DNA of 36,440 bases from Alloalcanivorax venustensis ISO4 (GCF_015356855.1 NZ_ARXR01000028.1:1-36440), one strand, 5' to 3'; shown: positions 8,062-16,726, numbered from the stretch's first letter. Notes: generated by a model from the sequence alone, not told the origin. Numbers and translations are program-made.

Positions 8062-8844
8062 ATGATTAAATCCTTGTGGACGGCCAAGACCGGTCTGGAA
8101 TCCCAGCAGGTCAAAATGGATGTGATATCCAACAACCTGGCCAACGTCAGCACCAACGGCTTCAAGAAATCCCGCGCGGTGTTCGAAGACCTGCTGTACC
8201 AGAACCTGCGTCAGCCCGGCGGCGCCAACGACGTGCAGAACACCCTGCCGTCCGGCATGCAGGTGGGCAGCGGCGTGCGCCCGGTGGCCACTGAACGGCT
8301 GCACAGCCAGGGCGGCCTGGAGAACACCGGCAACTCCCGCGATCTGGCGATCAACGGCAAGGGCTTCTTCCAGGTGCGCATGCCCGACGGCAACGTGGCC
8401 TTTACCCGTGACGGCAGCTTCCAGCTCGACCAGAACGGCCAGATGGTCACGTCCAGCGGCTACCCGCTGGAGCCGGCGGTGATGATTCCCGAAAACGCCC
8501 TGTCGGTGAGCATCGGCAAGGACGGCCTGGTCACCGTTACCGAGCCGGGTTCCAGCCAGAGCGTGGAAGTGGGCCAGCTGACCGTGTCCACCTTCGTCAA
8601 TCCCGCCGGCCTGGAAAGCATCGGCGAGAACCTTTACCTGGAAACCACCGCCTCCGGCATGCGCACCGAAAGCATGCCCGGCATGAACGGCGCGGGCGGC
8701 CTGTACCAGTCCTATGTGGAAACCTCCAACGTCAATGTGGTGGAGGAAATGGTCAACATGATCCAGACCCAGCGCGCCTACGAAATCAACAGCAAGGCGG
8801 TGAAAACCTCCGACGAAATGCTGTCCCGTCTGGCGCAGCTCTGA
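8062..8844 (+). CDS. flgG: Flagellar distal rod protein FlgG
   Basis: 260 residues, the exact usual length. It has the start [16 protein letters not shown], the motif [20 protein letters not shown] with the FlgG-specific [12 protein letters not shown], and the C-terminal helix [20 protein letters not shown]. The rigidity segment after the NN-x-AN motif, which distinguishes rod FlgG from hook FlgE, is present. It forms the distal rod crossing peptidoglycan and the outer membrane. It is followed by flgH after 5 bases. Confidence 0.97.
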   Translation: MIKSLWTAKTGLESQQVKMDVISNNLANVSTNGFKKSRAVFEDLLYQNLRQPGGANDVQNTLPSGMQVGSGVRPVATERLHSQGGLENTGNSRDLAINGKGFFQVRMPDGNVAFTRDGSFQLDQNGQMVTSSGYPLEPAVMIPENALSVSIGKDGLVTVTEPGSSQSVEVGQLTVSTFVNPAGLESIGENLYLETTASGMRTESMPGMNGAGGLYQSYVETSNVNVVEEMVNMIQTQRAYEINSKAVKTSDEMLSRLAQL

Positions 8845-8849
8845 TCCTG

Positions 8850-9542
8850 ATGCGGGAGACCCTGGTGGACGCCATCGTTAAACATTGCCGCATCGGTATC
8901 GTGGTGTTGCTGCTGGCGCTGGGCGGCTGCGCGCAACTGCCGCAGCCCTCGGTGGTCGGCGAGCAGGAAAGCGTGGAAATTCCCCAACCGCCGCCGGCGC
9001 TGTCCAACGGTTCCATCTACCAGGCCGGGCGCGGCCAGAACCCGCTGTTCGAGGACCGCCGGCCGCGCGGGGTGGGTGACGTGCTGACGGTAATGGTCAA
9101 CGAGCAGGTGAGCGCCAGCAAAAGCTCGCAGAGCAACGCCGACCGCAGCGGCTCCGCCTCCTTTACGCCCACCACCGTTCCCACCGGCCTGGAGGATCTG
9201 AGCGACTACGGTTTCGACCTCACCGGCGAGAACGACTTCGAAGGCGGCGGCGGCTCCCAGGCGGAGAACACCTTCACCGGCACCATCACGGTGACGGTGC
9301 TCGAAGTGCTCACCAACGGCAATCTGCGCGTGCGCGGCGAGAAGCAGATTCTGATCAACCAGGGCACCGAATTCATCCGCTTCTCCGGGGTGGTGGATCC
9401 GCTGGAGATTTCCGACACCAACACGGTGCCGTCCACCCAGGTGGCGGACGCGCGCATCGAGTACGTGGGCGACGGGTACATCAACGAGGCGCAGCACATG
9501 GGTTGGTTGCAACGCTTCTTCCTGAATATTTCGCCGTTTTGA
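8850..9542 (+). CDS. flgH: Flagellar L-ring lipoprotein FlgH
   Basis: 230 residues. It has a lipoprotein signal with lipobox LGGC and lipidated Cys27; the sequence before it is longer than usual ([16 protein letters not shown]), so initiation could be slightly downstream, for example GTG at 8863 is out of frame but a shorter leader cannot be excluded. FlgH hallmarks are [38 protein letters not shown] and the C-terminal [18 protein letters not shown], then GWLQRFF. FlgH forms the bushing in the outer membrane. It sits directly before flgI as in nearly all operons. Confidence 0.96.
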   Translation: MRETLVDAIVKHCRIGIVVLLLALGGCAQLPQPSVVGEQESVEIPQPPPALSNGSIYQAGRGQNPLFEDRRPRGVGDVLTVMVNEQVSASKSSQSNADRSGSASFTPTTVPTGLEDLSDYGFDLTGENDFEGGGGSQAENTFTGTITVTVLEVLTNGNLRVRGEKQILINQGTEFIRFSGVVDPLEISDTNTVPSTQVADARIEYVGDGYINEAQHMGWLQRFFLNISPF

Positions 9543-9559
9543 ACATGGGAGTGACGGTC

Positions 9560-10675
9560 ATGGCACGGTTGCGTCTGGTCGCGCTGACATTATCGCTGGG
9601 GCTGCTGCTGAGCGCGTTCAGCTCGCCGGCGCGGGCGGAACCCCTGCGCGAGCTGGCGGACTTTTCCGGGGTGCGCGATAACGTGCTGGTGGGCTACGGC
9701 CTGGTGGTGGGCCTGGACGGCTCCGGCGACCAGACCATGCAGACCCCGTTCACCACGCAAAGCCTGACCAATATGTTCTCGCAGCTGGGCATTGCGATTC
9801 CGCCCGGCACCAACATGCAGTTGCGCAACGTGGCCGGCGTGATGGTGACCGCCGATCTGCCACCGTTTTCGGCCCCCGGCCAGCGCATCGACGTGGTGGT
9901 GTCGTCAATCGGTAACGCCCGCAGCCTGCGCGGCGGCACCCTGCTGATGACGCCGCTGAAAGGCGCCGACGGTGCCACCTACGCGCTGGCCCAGGGCAAC
10001 CTGCTTATCGGCGGCGCCGGCGCCGAAGCCGGCGGCAGCAGCGTGCAGATCAACCAGCAGGCCAGCGGCCGTATCGCCGGCGGCGCGGTGGTGGAGCGGG
10101 AAGTGCCGCTGCAGCTGGGCGCCAACGGCGGGCTGCTGGAACTGCAATTGAAGACCGCCGACTTCGGCACCGCCGAGCGCGCCGTGCGCGCCATCAACCA
10201 GGAATTCGGCAGCACCGTGGCGGCGGCCCGCAACGCCCGCACCATTCAGTTGCGCGGCCCCGAGAACGAAAACGACCGGGTCAGTTTCATGGCGCGGGTG
10301 GAGCGTGTCTACGTGACGCCAACGGACGCCCCCGCCAAGGTGATCATCAACGCGCGCACCGGTTCGGTGGTGCTGAACGGCCGCGTCACCCTGAAACCGG
10401 CGGCGGTGGCCCACGGCAACCTGTCGGTGGTGATCGACACCGAATTCGGCGTCAGCCAGCCGGCCCCGTTCGGCGACGGTGAGACCGCCGTGGTGCCCGA
10501 CAGCGATATCAGCATTCAGCAGCAACAGGGTTCGCTGCAGTTCGTCGAAGGCGCCGACCTGATGGAAGTGGTGGACGCCCTCAACGCGCTGGGCGCCACG
10601 CCCCAGGAACTGATGTCGATCCTGGAAGCGCTGAAAGCCTCCGGGGCCCTGCGCGCGGAACTGGAGATTATCTGA
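9560..10675 (+). CDS. flgI: Flagellar P-ring protein FlgI
   Basis: 371 residues from the chosen start. The frame is open back to 9503 inside flgH, but the ATG at 9560 is preceded by GGGAGTG at 8-base spacing and directly starts a signal peptide (ALTLSLGLLLSAFSSPARA). FlgI motifs are RELADFSGVRDNVLVGYGLV, GLDGSGDQ, FTTQSLTNML-type, the QIDV-type core as QRIDVVVSSIGNARSL, and the C-terminal DLMEVVDALNALGATPQ. It forms the periplasmic P ring in peptidoglycan with help from FlgA. The final base overlaps the flgJ ATG (TGATG). Confidence 0.96.
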   Translation: MARLRLVALTLSLGLLLSAFSSPARAEPLRELADFSGVRDNVLVGYGLVVGLDGSGDQTMQTPFTTQSLTNMFSQLGIAIPPGTNMQLRNVAGVMVTADLPPFSAPGQRIDVVVSSIGNARSLRGGTLLMTPLKGADGATYALAQGNLLIGGAGAEAGGSSVQINQQASGRIAGGAVVEREVPLQLGANGGLLELQLKTADFGTAERAVRAINQEFGSTVAAARNARTIQLRGPENENDRVSFMARVERVYVTPTDAPAKVIINARTGSVVLNGRVTLKPAAVAHGNLSVVIDTEFGVSQPAPFGDGETAVVPDSDISIQQQQGSLQFVEGADLMEVVDALNALGATPQELMSILEALKASGALRAELEII

Positions 10676-11712
10676 TGGCCGGTCTGGACGGTTCCATACA
10701 GGGTCAGTTCGCGCTGGACGTGCAGGGCCTCGACCGGCTCAAGCACAGCGCCGCCCGCGACCCGCAAAAACAACTGCGCAGCGCCGCCGAGCAGTTCGAG
10801 GCGCTGTTTCTGCACCGCATGATCAAGAGCATGCGCGACGCCACCCCGCGTTCTGAGCTCACCGACAGCTCGCAGATGCGTTTTTATCAATCGCTGTTCG
10901 ATCAGCAGATGTCGCAGCACATGGCCGGTCGCGGTCTGGGGCTGGCGGACCAGCTGGTGGCGCAGCTTTCCGGTAAGGGCACTTCCGCGGATGCCGCCCG
11001 GGCCGCCACCGGCACGTCGCCGCTGGACGCCATTCCGCGCGGCGAGCCGCGCCGCCTGCCCGGCGTGGAAGCTGCGGCAGGCGATCCTGCGGCAGGCGAC
11101 CCTGCGGCAGGCGATCCTGCGGCAGGCGACACCGCCGCCGTGGCGCGCACCGAGCCGCCCCGGCCGCCGCTGCTGAGCGCGGCCAACCCGGCCACCCCCA
11201 CGGATTTCGTGCACCAGCTGTCGGAGCCGGCCCGGGAAGCGTCCCGGCGTACCGGCATGCCGGCGCCGCTGATCCTTGCCCAGGCGGCCCTGGAAACCGG
11301 CTGGGGACGCCGGGAAATTCCCACCAGCGAAGGCGGTAACAGCCATAACCTGTTCGGCATCAAGGCCGGCGCCGATTGGAAAGGCCCCACCACTGAGGTG
11401 GTCACCCACGAATACATCAACGGCCAGCGCACCCGGGTGGTGGACCGCTTCCGCGTCTATGACTCCTACGCTGAAGCGTTCGAGGACCATGGCCGCCTGA
11501 TCAGTGACAACCCGCGTTACGCGCCGGTGCTCGACGCCGCCGATGCGAATCAGGCGGCGCAGGCCTTGCAGAACGGCGGCTACGCCACGGACCCGGCCTA
11601 CGCCGACAAACTGGTCGCGCTGATGGACCAGATCGGCGGGCTTGTGGGAGCGGGCCCGGCCCGCGAAAGGGTGGCTTTAGCCACCCGGCAGGATCCCGGA
11701 GACGCTGATTGA
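10675..11712 (+). CDS. flgJ: Bifunctional rod cap / peptidoglycan hydrolase FlgJ, with REP-derived C-terminal tail
   Basis: 345 residues. Residues about 30-100 are the rod-capping domain (AAEQFEALFLHRMIKSMRDA, then LTDSSQMRFYQSLFDQQMSQ). Residues about 175-322 are the glucosaminidase domain that opens the wall for the rod: PAPLILAQAALETGWGR carries the catalytic Glu207, followed by NLFGIKAGADWKG and FRVYDSYAEAFEDH. The linker contains four 5-residue repeats (A-A-G-D-P, residues 133-152). The last ~22 codons (from residue 324) are supplied by the left arm of a paired REP element whose other half lies beyond the stop. The natural C-terminus is thus replaced or extended, but the catalytic domain appears complete. 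It is last in the flgB operon. Confidence 0.95.
   Translation: MAGLDGSIQGQFALDVQGLDRLKHSAARDPQKQLRSAAEQFEALFLHRMIKSMRDATPRSELTDSSQMRFYQSLFDQQMSQHMAGRGLGLADQLVAQLSGKGTSADAARAATGTSPLDAIPRGEPRRLPGVEAAAGDPAAGDPAAGDPAAGDTAAVARTEPPRPPLLSAANPATPTDFVHQLSEPAREASRRTGMPAPLILAQAALETGWGRREIPTSEGGNSHNLFGIKAGADWKGPTTEVVTHEYINGQRTRVVDRFRVYDSYAEAFEDHGRLISDNPRYAPVLDAADANQAAQALQNGGYATDPAYADKLVALMDQIGGLVGAGPARERVALATRQDPGDAD
11071..11130 (+). repeat. 15-bp tandem repeat (4 copies) in the flgJ linker
   Basis: Four head-to-tail copies of a 15-base unit with core CTGCGGCAGGCGA and an alternating C/T last base, at 11071, 11086, 11101 and 11116. Each encodes Ala-Ala-Gly-Asp-(Pro) in the region between the rod-cap and hydrolase domains of FlgJ. 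Being a multiple of three, copy number can change without breaking the frame, so linker length is likely variable among strains. Confidence 0.9.
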
Positions 11713-11776
11713 ACGGGTCTCTGGTATCCCGCCGGCAAGCTTTGCTTGCCTTTCGCGGGCAGGGCCCGCTCCCACA
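11643..11776. repeat. Paired inverted REP element (BIME-like) overlapping the flgJ 3' end
   Basis: Two copies of a ~60-base palindromic unit face each other around a 12-base centre (near 11704-11715). Each unit reads, outside to inside: GTGGGAGCGGGC, GCCCGCGAAAGG, a small stem-loop (GGGTGGC-TTTA-GCCACCC in the left arm, CAAGC-TTT-GCTTG in the right), then CCGGC-x-GGAT-x-CC-x-GAGAC. The outer segment is the classical Pseudomonas-type REP core. The left arm lies inside flgJ, whose TGA is at 11710-11712. The RNA would fold into very strong hairpins, likely protecting or terminating the flgB-J transcript before the flgK promoter. Confidence 0.88.
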
Positions 11777-11784
11777 GGAAGCAT

Positions 11785-11811
11785 TAAAGAAACGCGCGGC
11801 GCGGTCGATAT
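11785..11811 (+). promoter_or_regulatory. Sigma-28-like promoter of flgKL
   Basis: TAAA, 15 bases, GTCGATAT. Two mismatches to the GCCGATAA -10 element but identical spacing to the other five sites in the window, and placed 30 bases before the flgK ATG. The flgKL genes are sigma-28 dependent, wholly or partly, in many flagellated bacteria. The site lies just outside the REP pair, which would insulate it from the upstream operon. Confidence 0.68.
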
Positions 11812-11840
11812 AAAGGGCATTGGTTAACGGGAACAAAACG

Positions 11841-13463
11841 ATGAGCATGTTTTCCATCGGGCTCAGCGGTCTGAACGCCGCGCAGAACGCCCTGAACACC
11901 ACCAGCAACAACATCAGCAATGTCTACACGCCCGGCTACAACCGCGAGCTGACGTTGCTCGGCGAGCAGCAATCCGCCGGTGGCGGCGTGCAGGTCAACG
12001 ATATCCAGCGCCAGTTCGACCACTACGTGGCCGATCAGCTCAACGCCGCGGGCAGCAAAAGCAGCGCGCTGCAGTCCTACCAGACCCAGGTGAGCCAGAT
12101 CGATAACCTGCTCGCCGATCAGGACGCGGGTCTGGCGCCGCTGATGCAGGATTTCTTCTCGTCCCTGGAAGACCTGGCCAGCTCGCCGTCCGATCCGGCC
12201 GCCCGCCAGGGCGTGATCGGCGCGGCGGACACGCTCAGCGCCCAGTTCCGTTCCTTCGACGGTTATCTGCGCGATATGCAGAGCGGTATCGATAGCAACA
12301 TCCGTGACGAAATCACCCAAATCAATAACAGCGCCGACCAGATCGCCAACCTGAACCGGGAGATCGCTCTGGCCAAGGCGAAGACCGGCGAGGCGCCCAA
12401 CGGTCTCTTGAATCAGCGCGACCAGTTGGTGGCGGAGCTTAACGAGCGTGTCGATGTGCGGCTGACCATTCAGGAGAGCGGCACCTATAACCTCTCCATC
12501 GGCAACGGCCAGCCGATTGTCGCCGGCACCCGCAGCTTCTCGCTGGAAGCGATGTCGTCCTCCGCGGACCCCACGCGCACGGTGGTCGGCTACAACGATT
12601 CCGCCGGCAACCAGGTGGAGCTTGACGAGGACGCGATCACCGGTGGGGCGCTGGGCGGTTTGCTCACGTTCCGCTCCGAGACCCTGGATAAAACCCAGAA
12701 CCAGATCGGTCAATTGGCGGTGTCCCTGGCCACCGCTTTCAATGAGCAGCACCAGGCCGGCTTCGACCTGAACGGTGATCCGGGCGAGGCGATGTTCGAC
12801 GTGGGCCAGCCGCGTGCCTTCTCCAACGAAAACAACGCCGGCTCGGCCACCATCGACGCCGCGTTCGGCGACGTGGACCAGCTCACCACCGGTGACTACG
12901 ACCTGGTGGTGACCGACGCCGCCGCCGGTGAGTTCGAAATCACCCGGCGCGACACCGGCGAGCGAGTCACCGCGACCCTGGACGGCAGTGATCAGCTCAA
13001 CGTGGGCGGCGTGGTGGTGACCATCGGCGACGCCGGCACCCTGGCCGACGGCGACCGCTTCCAGCTGCAGCCCACGCGGCAGGCCGCCGGCGGTTTGGAA
13101 AACCGTATCAGTGAACCGGCGCAACTGGCCGCCGGGCAAGGCGGCGGCAGCGGCGACAACGAAAACGCCCTGGCCCTGCAGGACCTGCAGGACAGCCTGC
13201 TGGTGGGCGGCGGCGCCACCCTGAGCGGCGCCTACGCGGCGATCGTCGGCGATGTCGGCAACCGCACCAATATCGTTCAGGCCAACCTGAGTGCCCAGCA
13301 GGGCCTCACCGAACAACTGGAAGCGGTGCAGCAGTCCGAATCCGGCGTCAACCTGGATGAGGAAGCCGCCAACCTGATTCGTTATCAGCAATTTTACCAG
13401 GCCAACGCCAAGGTGATTCAGACCGGCTCCACCATCATGGACGCCATCCTCGGCCTGCGTTAA
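11841..13463 (+). CDS. flgK: Flagellar hook-filament junction protein FlgK (HAP1)
   Basis: 540 residues from ATG 11841; the frame extends to a TTG at 11820, but the MSMFSIGLSGLNAAQNALNT start is the conserved FlgK N-terminus. Further signatures are TSNNISNVYTPGYNRE, the helical D1 segment with GLLNQRDQLVAELNERV, and the C-terminal SGVNLDEEAANLIRYQQFYQ ending in MDAILGLR. The middle (about 310-430) is Asp/Gly/Thr-rich. FlgK joins hook and filament, is escorted by FlgN, and is exported after the hook is finished. flgL follows after 12 bases. Confidence 0.96.
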   Translation: MSMFSIGLSGLNAAQNALNTTSNNISNVYTPGYNRELTLLGEQQSAGGGVQVNDIQRQFDHYVADQLNAAGSKSSALQSYQTQVSQIDNLLADQDAGLAPLMQDFFSSLEDLASSPSDPAARQGVIGAADTLSAQFRSFDGYLRDMQSGIDSNIRDEITQINNSADQIANLNREIALAKAKTGEAPNGLLNQRDQLVAELNERVDVRLTIQESGTYNLSIGNGQPIVAGTRSFSLEAMSSSADPTRTVVGYNDSAGNQVELDEDAITGGALGGLLTFRSETLDKTQNQIGQLAVSLATAFNEQHQAGFDLNGDPGEAMFDVGQPRAFSNENNAGSATIDAAFGDVDQLTTGDYDLVVTDAAAGEFEITRRDTGERVTATLDGSDQLNVGGVVVTIGDAGTLADGDRFQLQPTRQAAGGLENRISEPAQLAAGQGGGSGDNENALALQDLQDSLLVGGGATLSGAYAAIVGDVGNRTNIVQANLSAQQGLTEQLEAVQQSESGVNLDEEAANLIRYQQFYQANAKVIQTGSTIMDAILGLR

Positions 13464-13475
13464 CAGGAAAAGATC

Positions 13476-14687
13476 ATGCGTATCAGCACCGTCACCATGT
13501 ATGAGCAGAGCATGAATTCCCTGAATCAACAGCAGGGTGAGTTCATGAGGGTGGGCCAGCAGATCGCCACCGGGCGTAAGGTGGTCAACCCCTCCGACGA
13601 CCCCCAGGCCGCTTCGCGGGCGGTGCAGGTGGCGCAATCCATGTCCGTCACCCAGCAGTACACCGATTCACGGATCAGCGCACGCAACGCCCTGTCCCAG
13701 GAAGAGAGCGTGCTGAACAGCGTCAGCGACGCCATCGCCAGCGCCAAGACGCTGATGATCCAGGCCGCCAGCGACACCCTGAGTGACGCCGACCGCGCCT
13801 CGGTGGCCAGTGATCTGCGCGGCGTGTATGAAACCGTGATCGGCCAGGCCAACGCCACCGACGGCAACGGCCGCCATCTGTTCGGCGGCTACCAGGACGC
13901 CAGTGAGCCGTTCGTGCGCGCCGCCGACGGCACCGTCAGCTACGTCGGCGATACCAATACCCGCGAGCAACGCATTGATGCCTCCCGGCTGATGCAGGTG
14001 GGCGACAACGGCCAGACCATTTTCCAGAGCGTGCACTCCAGCGCCGGTTATGTGGCGGAAGCGGACGCCGGCAACAGCGGCAGCGTGACGTTCAAGGGCC
14101 CGCAGGTCATCGATGAAAGCGATCCGGATTTCGGCAACAGCTTCCAGATCGAATTCTCGGTCACCGGCGGCACCACCACCTACTCGGTGGATGGCGGCCC
14201 GGCGCAGGCCTATGAAGAGGGCGAGCCGGTGGAAGTGGGCGGCCTGTCGATCACGCTCAAGGGCCAGCCCGCCGACGGCGACAGCATTGAGATGGGCAAA
14301 GCGGAGAACATGAACACCGACCTGTTCAAGACCTTCGAGAAGGCGCTGGCGGTGCTTGACCAGCCGGCCGGCAACGACGCCGAGAAGGCGGCCCGCGCCA
14401 ACACCATCAATACCGTCATGCGCGAGTTCGATAACAGCCTGGACAATGTGTTGACGGTACGCGCGTCGGTGGGCTCGCGCCTGAACGAACTGAATGTGGT
14501 CGACGGCGTGGCCGACAACCGCCAGCTCAACTACACCGAAACCTACTCCAACCTGATCGGCGACCTGAGCGATCCCGCCAACTTCGCGGAAGTGGTCTCC
14601 CAATACAGCCTGCGTCAGGTCAGCCTGCAGGCCGCCCAGAAAGCCTTCGTCGACATCAAGGGCATGTCCCTGTTCGATCGCATGTAG
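13476..14687 (+). CDS. flgL: Flagellar hook-filament junction protein FlgL (HAP3)
   Basis: 403 residues. The N-terminus MRISTVTMYEQSMNSLNQQQ and the block GRKVVNPSDDPQAASRAVQV are FlgL/flagellin-like coiled-coil regions. The C-terminal segment LQAAQKAFVDIKGMSLFDRM ends in the conserved S-L-F-[DE] motif. The central insertion (about 180-285) is acidic and Gly-rich. FlgL sits between FlgK and the flagellin filament. An ACAGGAAAA ribosome binding site precedes the start. A REP pair begins only a few bases after its stop and probably serves as the end of the transcript. Confidence 0.95.
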   Translation: MRISTVTMYEQSMNSLNQQQGEFMRVGQQIATGRKVVNPSDDPQAASRAVQVAQSMSVTQQYTDSRISARNALSQEESVLNSVSDAIASAKTLMIQAASDTLSDADRASVASDLRGVYETVIGQANATDGNGRHLFGGYQDASEPFVRAADGTVSYVGDTNTREQRIDASRLMQVGDNGQTIFQSVHSSAGYVAEADAGNSGSVTFKGPQVIDESDPDFGNSFQIEFSVTGGTTTYSVDGGPAQAYEEGEPVEVGGLSITLKGQPADGDSIEMGKAENMNTDLFKTFEKALAVLDQPAGNDAEKAARANTINTVMREFDNSLDNVLTVRASVGSRLNELNVVDGVADNRQLNYTETYSNLIGDLSDPANFAEVVSQYSLRQVSLQAAQKAFVDIKGMSLFDRM

Positions 14688-14690
14688 ATT

Positions 14691-14860
14691 TGTAGGAGCG
14701 GGCTGTGGGAGCGGGCTGTGGGAGCGGGCCCCGCCCGCGAAAGGGTGGCGTCCAGCCACCCGGCAGGATCCCAGAGAATTCTTTTCTACGCGTTCAAACA
14801 GGTCTCTGGCATCCCGCCGGCAAGCTTCGCTTGCCTTTCGCGGGCAGGGCCCGCTCCCAC
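14691..14860. repeat. Paired inverted REP element (BIME-like) between flgL and fliR, with amplified head
   Basis: The same bipartite inverted element as at 11643-11776. Its left head is amplified: the 13-base TGTGGGAGCGGGC occurs about three times in tandem, the first copy with a base change (TGTAGGAGCG). Then come GCCCGCGAAAGG, the stem GGGTGGC-GTCCA-GCCACCC, a ~24-base centre, and the right arm with CAAGC-TTC-GCTTG and CTTTCGCGGGC. Stems are identical to the other copy while loops differ. It lies between convergent flgL and fliR, a common REP location, and can terminate or stabilise both transcripts. Confidence 0.88.
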
Positions 14861-14888
14861 AAGTGAGGATCCACAACCGTCAGGAGCG

Positions 14889-15677
14889 TCAGGAGAGAGG
14901 TGCGAGCGCCTCGACCAACTGGCTGAGGAACTGCAGCCCTTCGGAAAACAATCCCTGCAGGAAGCGGCCGAAATCGGTCATCAGTACCAGCAGCAGGAAC
15001 AGCCCCAGGGTCAGCGAGGTGGGGAAACCCACCGAGAACACGGTGAGCTGGGGCGCCGAGCGGTTAAGGATGCCCAGCGACAGGTTGACGATCAGCAGCG
15101 CCGCCACCAGCGGCAACGCCAGCAGCAGGCCGGACACGAAGATGGTGCCGCCATAGCGCACCAGCATCTCGAAGCCGTTGGGGTTGAGCCCGCTGGTGCC
15201 CACCGGCAGGGTCTGGAAGCTGGTGGCCAGGGTGTCGATCACGATCAGATGGCCGTTCACCGCCAGGAACATCAGCAGCGTGATCATGTAGAACAGCCGC
15301 GACAAAATCATGGTGTTGGCGCCGTCCGGACTCACGAAGGTGGCGAACGCCAGCCCCATCTGCAGACCGATGAATTCCCCCGCCGCCTGCACCACGGTGA
15401 ACATCACCCGCAACGCCAGTCCCATGGCGACGCCGATCAGCGTCTGCTCCACCACGATGCCGAGCCCGGCCCAGGACCACACCGGCGCCGCCGGCAGGGG
15501 CGGCAGCCCCGGTGCCACCACGATGCACAGCAGCGCCGCCAGGCCGATCTTGACCCGGTTGGGCACGGCGCTGTGGCCGAGCAGCGGCGCCGCCAGAAAA
15601 AAGCCGGAGAGCCGCATGAACGGCCATAGAAAGGCGGTGAGCCAGGCGTGCAGTTGGTCAAAGGAGACATCGACCAT
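14889..15677 (-). CDS. fliR: Flagellar export gate protein FliR
   Basis: 262 residues, a polytopic inner-membrane protein. Hydrophobic segments include LTAFLWPFMRLSGFFLAAPL, MFLAVNGHLIVIDTLATSF and LLLALPLVAALLIVNLSLGI. FliR combines with FliP and FliQ to form the core channel of the flagellar type III secretion system inside the MS ring. It starts 9 bases after fliQ. Unusually, flhB, its normal downstream neighbour, is absent: the gene ends at 14889 facing a REP element and flgL on the other strand. Confidence 0.95.
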   Translation of the reverse strand: MVDVSFDQLHAWLTAFLWPFMRLSGFFLAAPLLGHSAVPNRVKIGLAALLCIVVAPGLPPLPAAPVWSWAGLGIVVEQTLIGVAMGLALRVMFTVVQAAGEFIGLQMGLAFATFVSPDGANTMILSRLFYMITLLMFLAVNGHLIVIDTLATSFQTLPVGTSGLNPNGFEMLVRYGGTIFVSGLLLALPLVAALLIVNLSLGILNRSAPQLTVFSVGFPTSLTLGLFLLLVLMTDFGRFLQGLFSEGLQFLSQLVEALAPLS

Positions 15678-15686
15678 GGCGTGGGC

Positions 15687-15956
15687 TCAGGAAACCAGGA
15701 ACGGAATGTTCTGGAACAGGGTGCGGGTGAAATCAATAATCAGGGAGAGCAGCCAGGGCCCGGCCACGATCAGCACCGCGAACACGCCGAGGATTTTCGG
15801 AATAAACGACAGCGTCATCTCATTGATCTGGGTGGCGGCCTGGAACAGGCTCACCAGCAGACCGATCAGCAGCGCGGTGAGCAGCAGCGGGGCGCCCAGG
15901 TAGAGGGTGACCATCATCGCCTGGTAGGCAATCGACATAACCGTTTCGGGGGTCAT
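15687..15956 (-). CDS. fliQ: Flagellar export gate protein FliQ
   Basis: 89 residues, the exact family length, with two transmembrane segments (residues about 15-40 and 55-78) and the signature [20 protein letters not shown], then [18 protein letters not shown] and FIPKILGV. It is part of the FliPQR export channel. The start overlaps the fliP stop by 4 bases. Confidence 0.97.
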   Translation of the reverse strand: MTPETVMSIAYQAMMVTLYLGAPLLLTALLIGLLVSLFQAATQINEMTLSFIPKILGVFAVLIVAGPWLLSLIIDFTRTLFQNIPFLVS

Positions 15957-16726
15957 ACGAAAAAGCTCTCCGCCAGGGATCCGATAATCAATTGCCAGCC
16001 GTCCACCAGCACGAACAGCATCAGCTTGAACGGCAGGGAGATGGTCGCCGGCGGCACCATCATCATGCCCAGCGCCATCAGCACGCTGGCCACCACCAGA
16101 TCGATGATCAGAAACGGAATAAAAATGGTGAAGCCGATCTGGAAAGCGGTTTTCAGCTCGCTGGTGACGAACGCGGGCAGCAGCACCCGGAACGGCAGAT
16201 CCTCCGGGCCGGCCATGGGGCCCACCTCGGCGAGCCGCGCGAACAGGGCGATGTCCGGTTCGCGGGTCTGCGCCAGCATGAACTCACGGAACGGCTGGGC
16301 GCCGCGCTCCACGAACTCGGGGAATTCAATCTGTTCCTGCTCCAGCGGTACCCAGGCCTGGTCATAGACCTTGTTGAACACCGGCGACATGACGAAAAAG
16401 GTGAGGAACAGAGTCAGCCCCAGCAGCACCTGGTTGGGCGGCGCCGATTGCGTGCCCATGGCGGTGCGCAGCAGGCTGAGCACGATGATGATGCGGGTGA
16501 AGCAGGTCATCATCAGCAGCACCGCGGGCAGGAACGCCAGGCTGCTGAGCAGCAACAGGGTTTGCAGCTTGATCGACCACTGCTGGCCGCCGTCGGCGGT
16601 GGGCTCGCTGGTGATGCCGGGGATCGTCGCCTGGCCCCAGGCCGGATCGGGCAGCGCGCAGATCAGCGCCAGCGCCAGCCAGGGCAGGGCGCGGCGCAGC
16701 GTGCCGGACGACCAGAGCGTGCTCAT
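15953..16726 (-). CDS. fliP: Flagellar export gate protein FliP
   Basis: 257 residues with a cleavable-type signal ([18 protein letters not shown]) as usual for FliP. Core motifs are [40 protein letters not shown], and the C-terminal [20 protein letters not shown], then [12 protein letters not shown]. FliP forms five subunits of the FliPQR export pore. It overlaps fliO and fliQ by 4 bases each, consistent with a translationally coupled fliLMNOPQR operon. Confidence 0.97.
   Translation of the reverse strand: MSTLWSSGTLRRALPWLALALICALPDPAWGQATIPGITSEPTADGGQQWSIKLQTLLLLSSLAFLPAVLLMMTCFTRIIIVLSLLRTAMGTQSAPPNQVLLGLTLFLTFFVMSPVFNKVYDQAWVPLEQEQIEFPEFVERGAQPFREFMLAQTREPDIALFARLAEVGPMAGPEDLPFRVLLPAFVTSELKTAFQIGFTIFIPFLIIDLVVASVLMALGMMMVPPATISLPFKLMLFVLVDGWQLIIGSLAESFFV

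Noticed and set aside
6093-8165. 690-codon open frame antisense to flgE-flgF-flgG
   Set aside because: It is a GC-rich shadow of three clear rod/hook genes; its translation is His/Gly/Val-rich without any recognisable domain and has no ribosome binding site.
9503-9559. Upstream extension of flgI inside flgH
   Set aside because: The extension overlaps flgH and would put ~19 residues before the signal peptide; the ATG at 9560 has a good ribosome binding site.
11784-13637. 617-codon open frame antisense to flgK and the start of flgL
   Set aside because: The plus-strand genes are unmistakable; the antisense product is low in complexity and explained by codon bias of the sense strand.
11643-14860. 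Possible CRISPR or transposon defined by the two REP pairs
   Set aside because: The copies are 3 kb apart, palindromic, and flank ordinary flgK-flgL genes; there are no spacers, no transposase and no regular array.
14718-15629. Plus-strand open frame running from the REP pair through the fliR region
   Set aside because: It is composed of the REP sequence and the antisense of fliR; the translation is Gln/His/Arg-rich with no domain.
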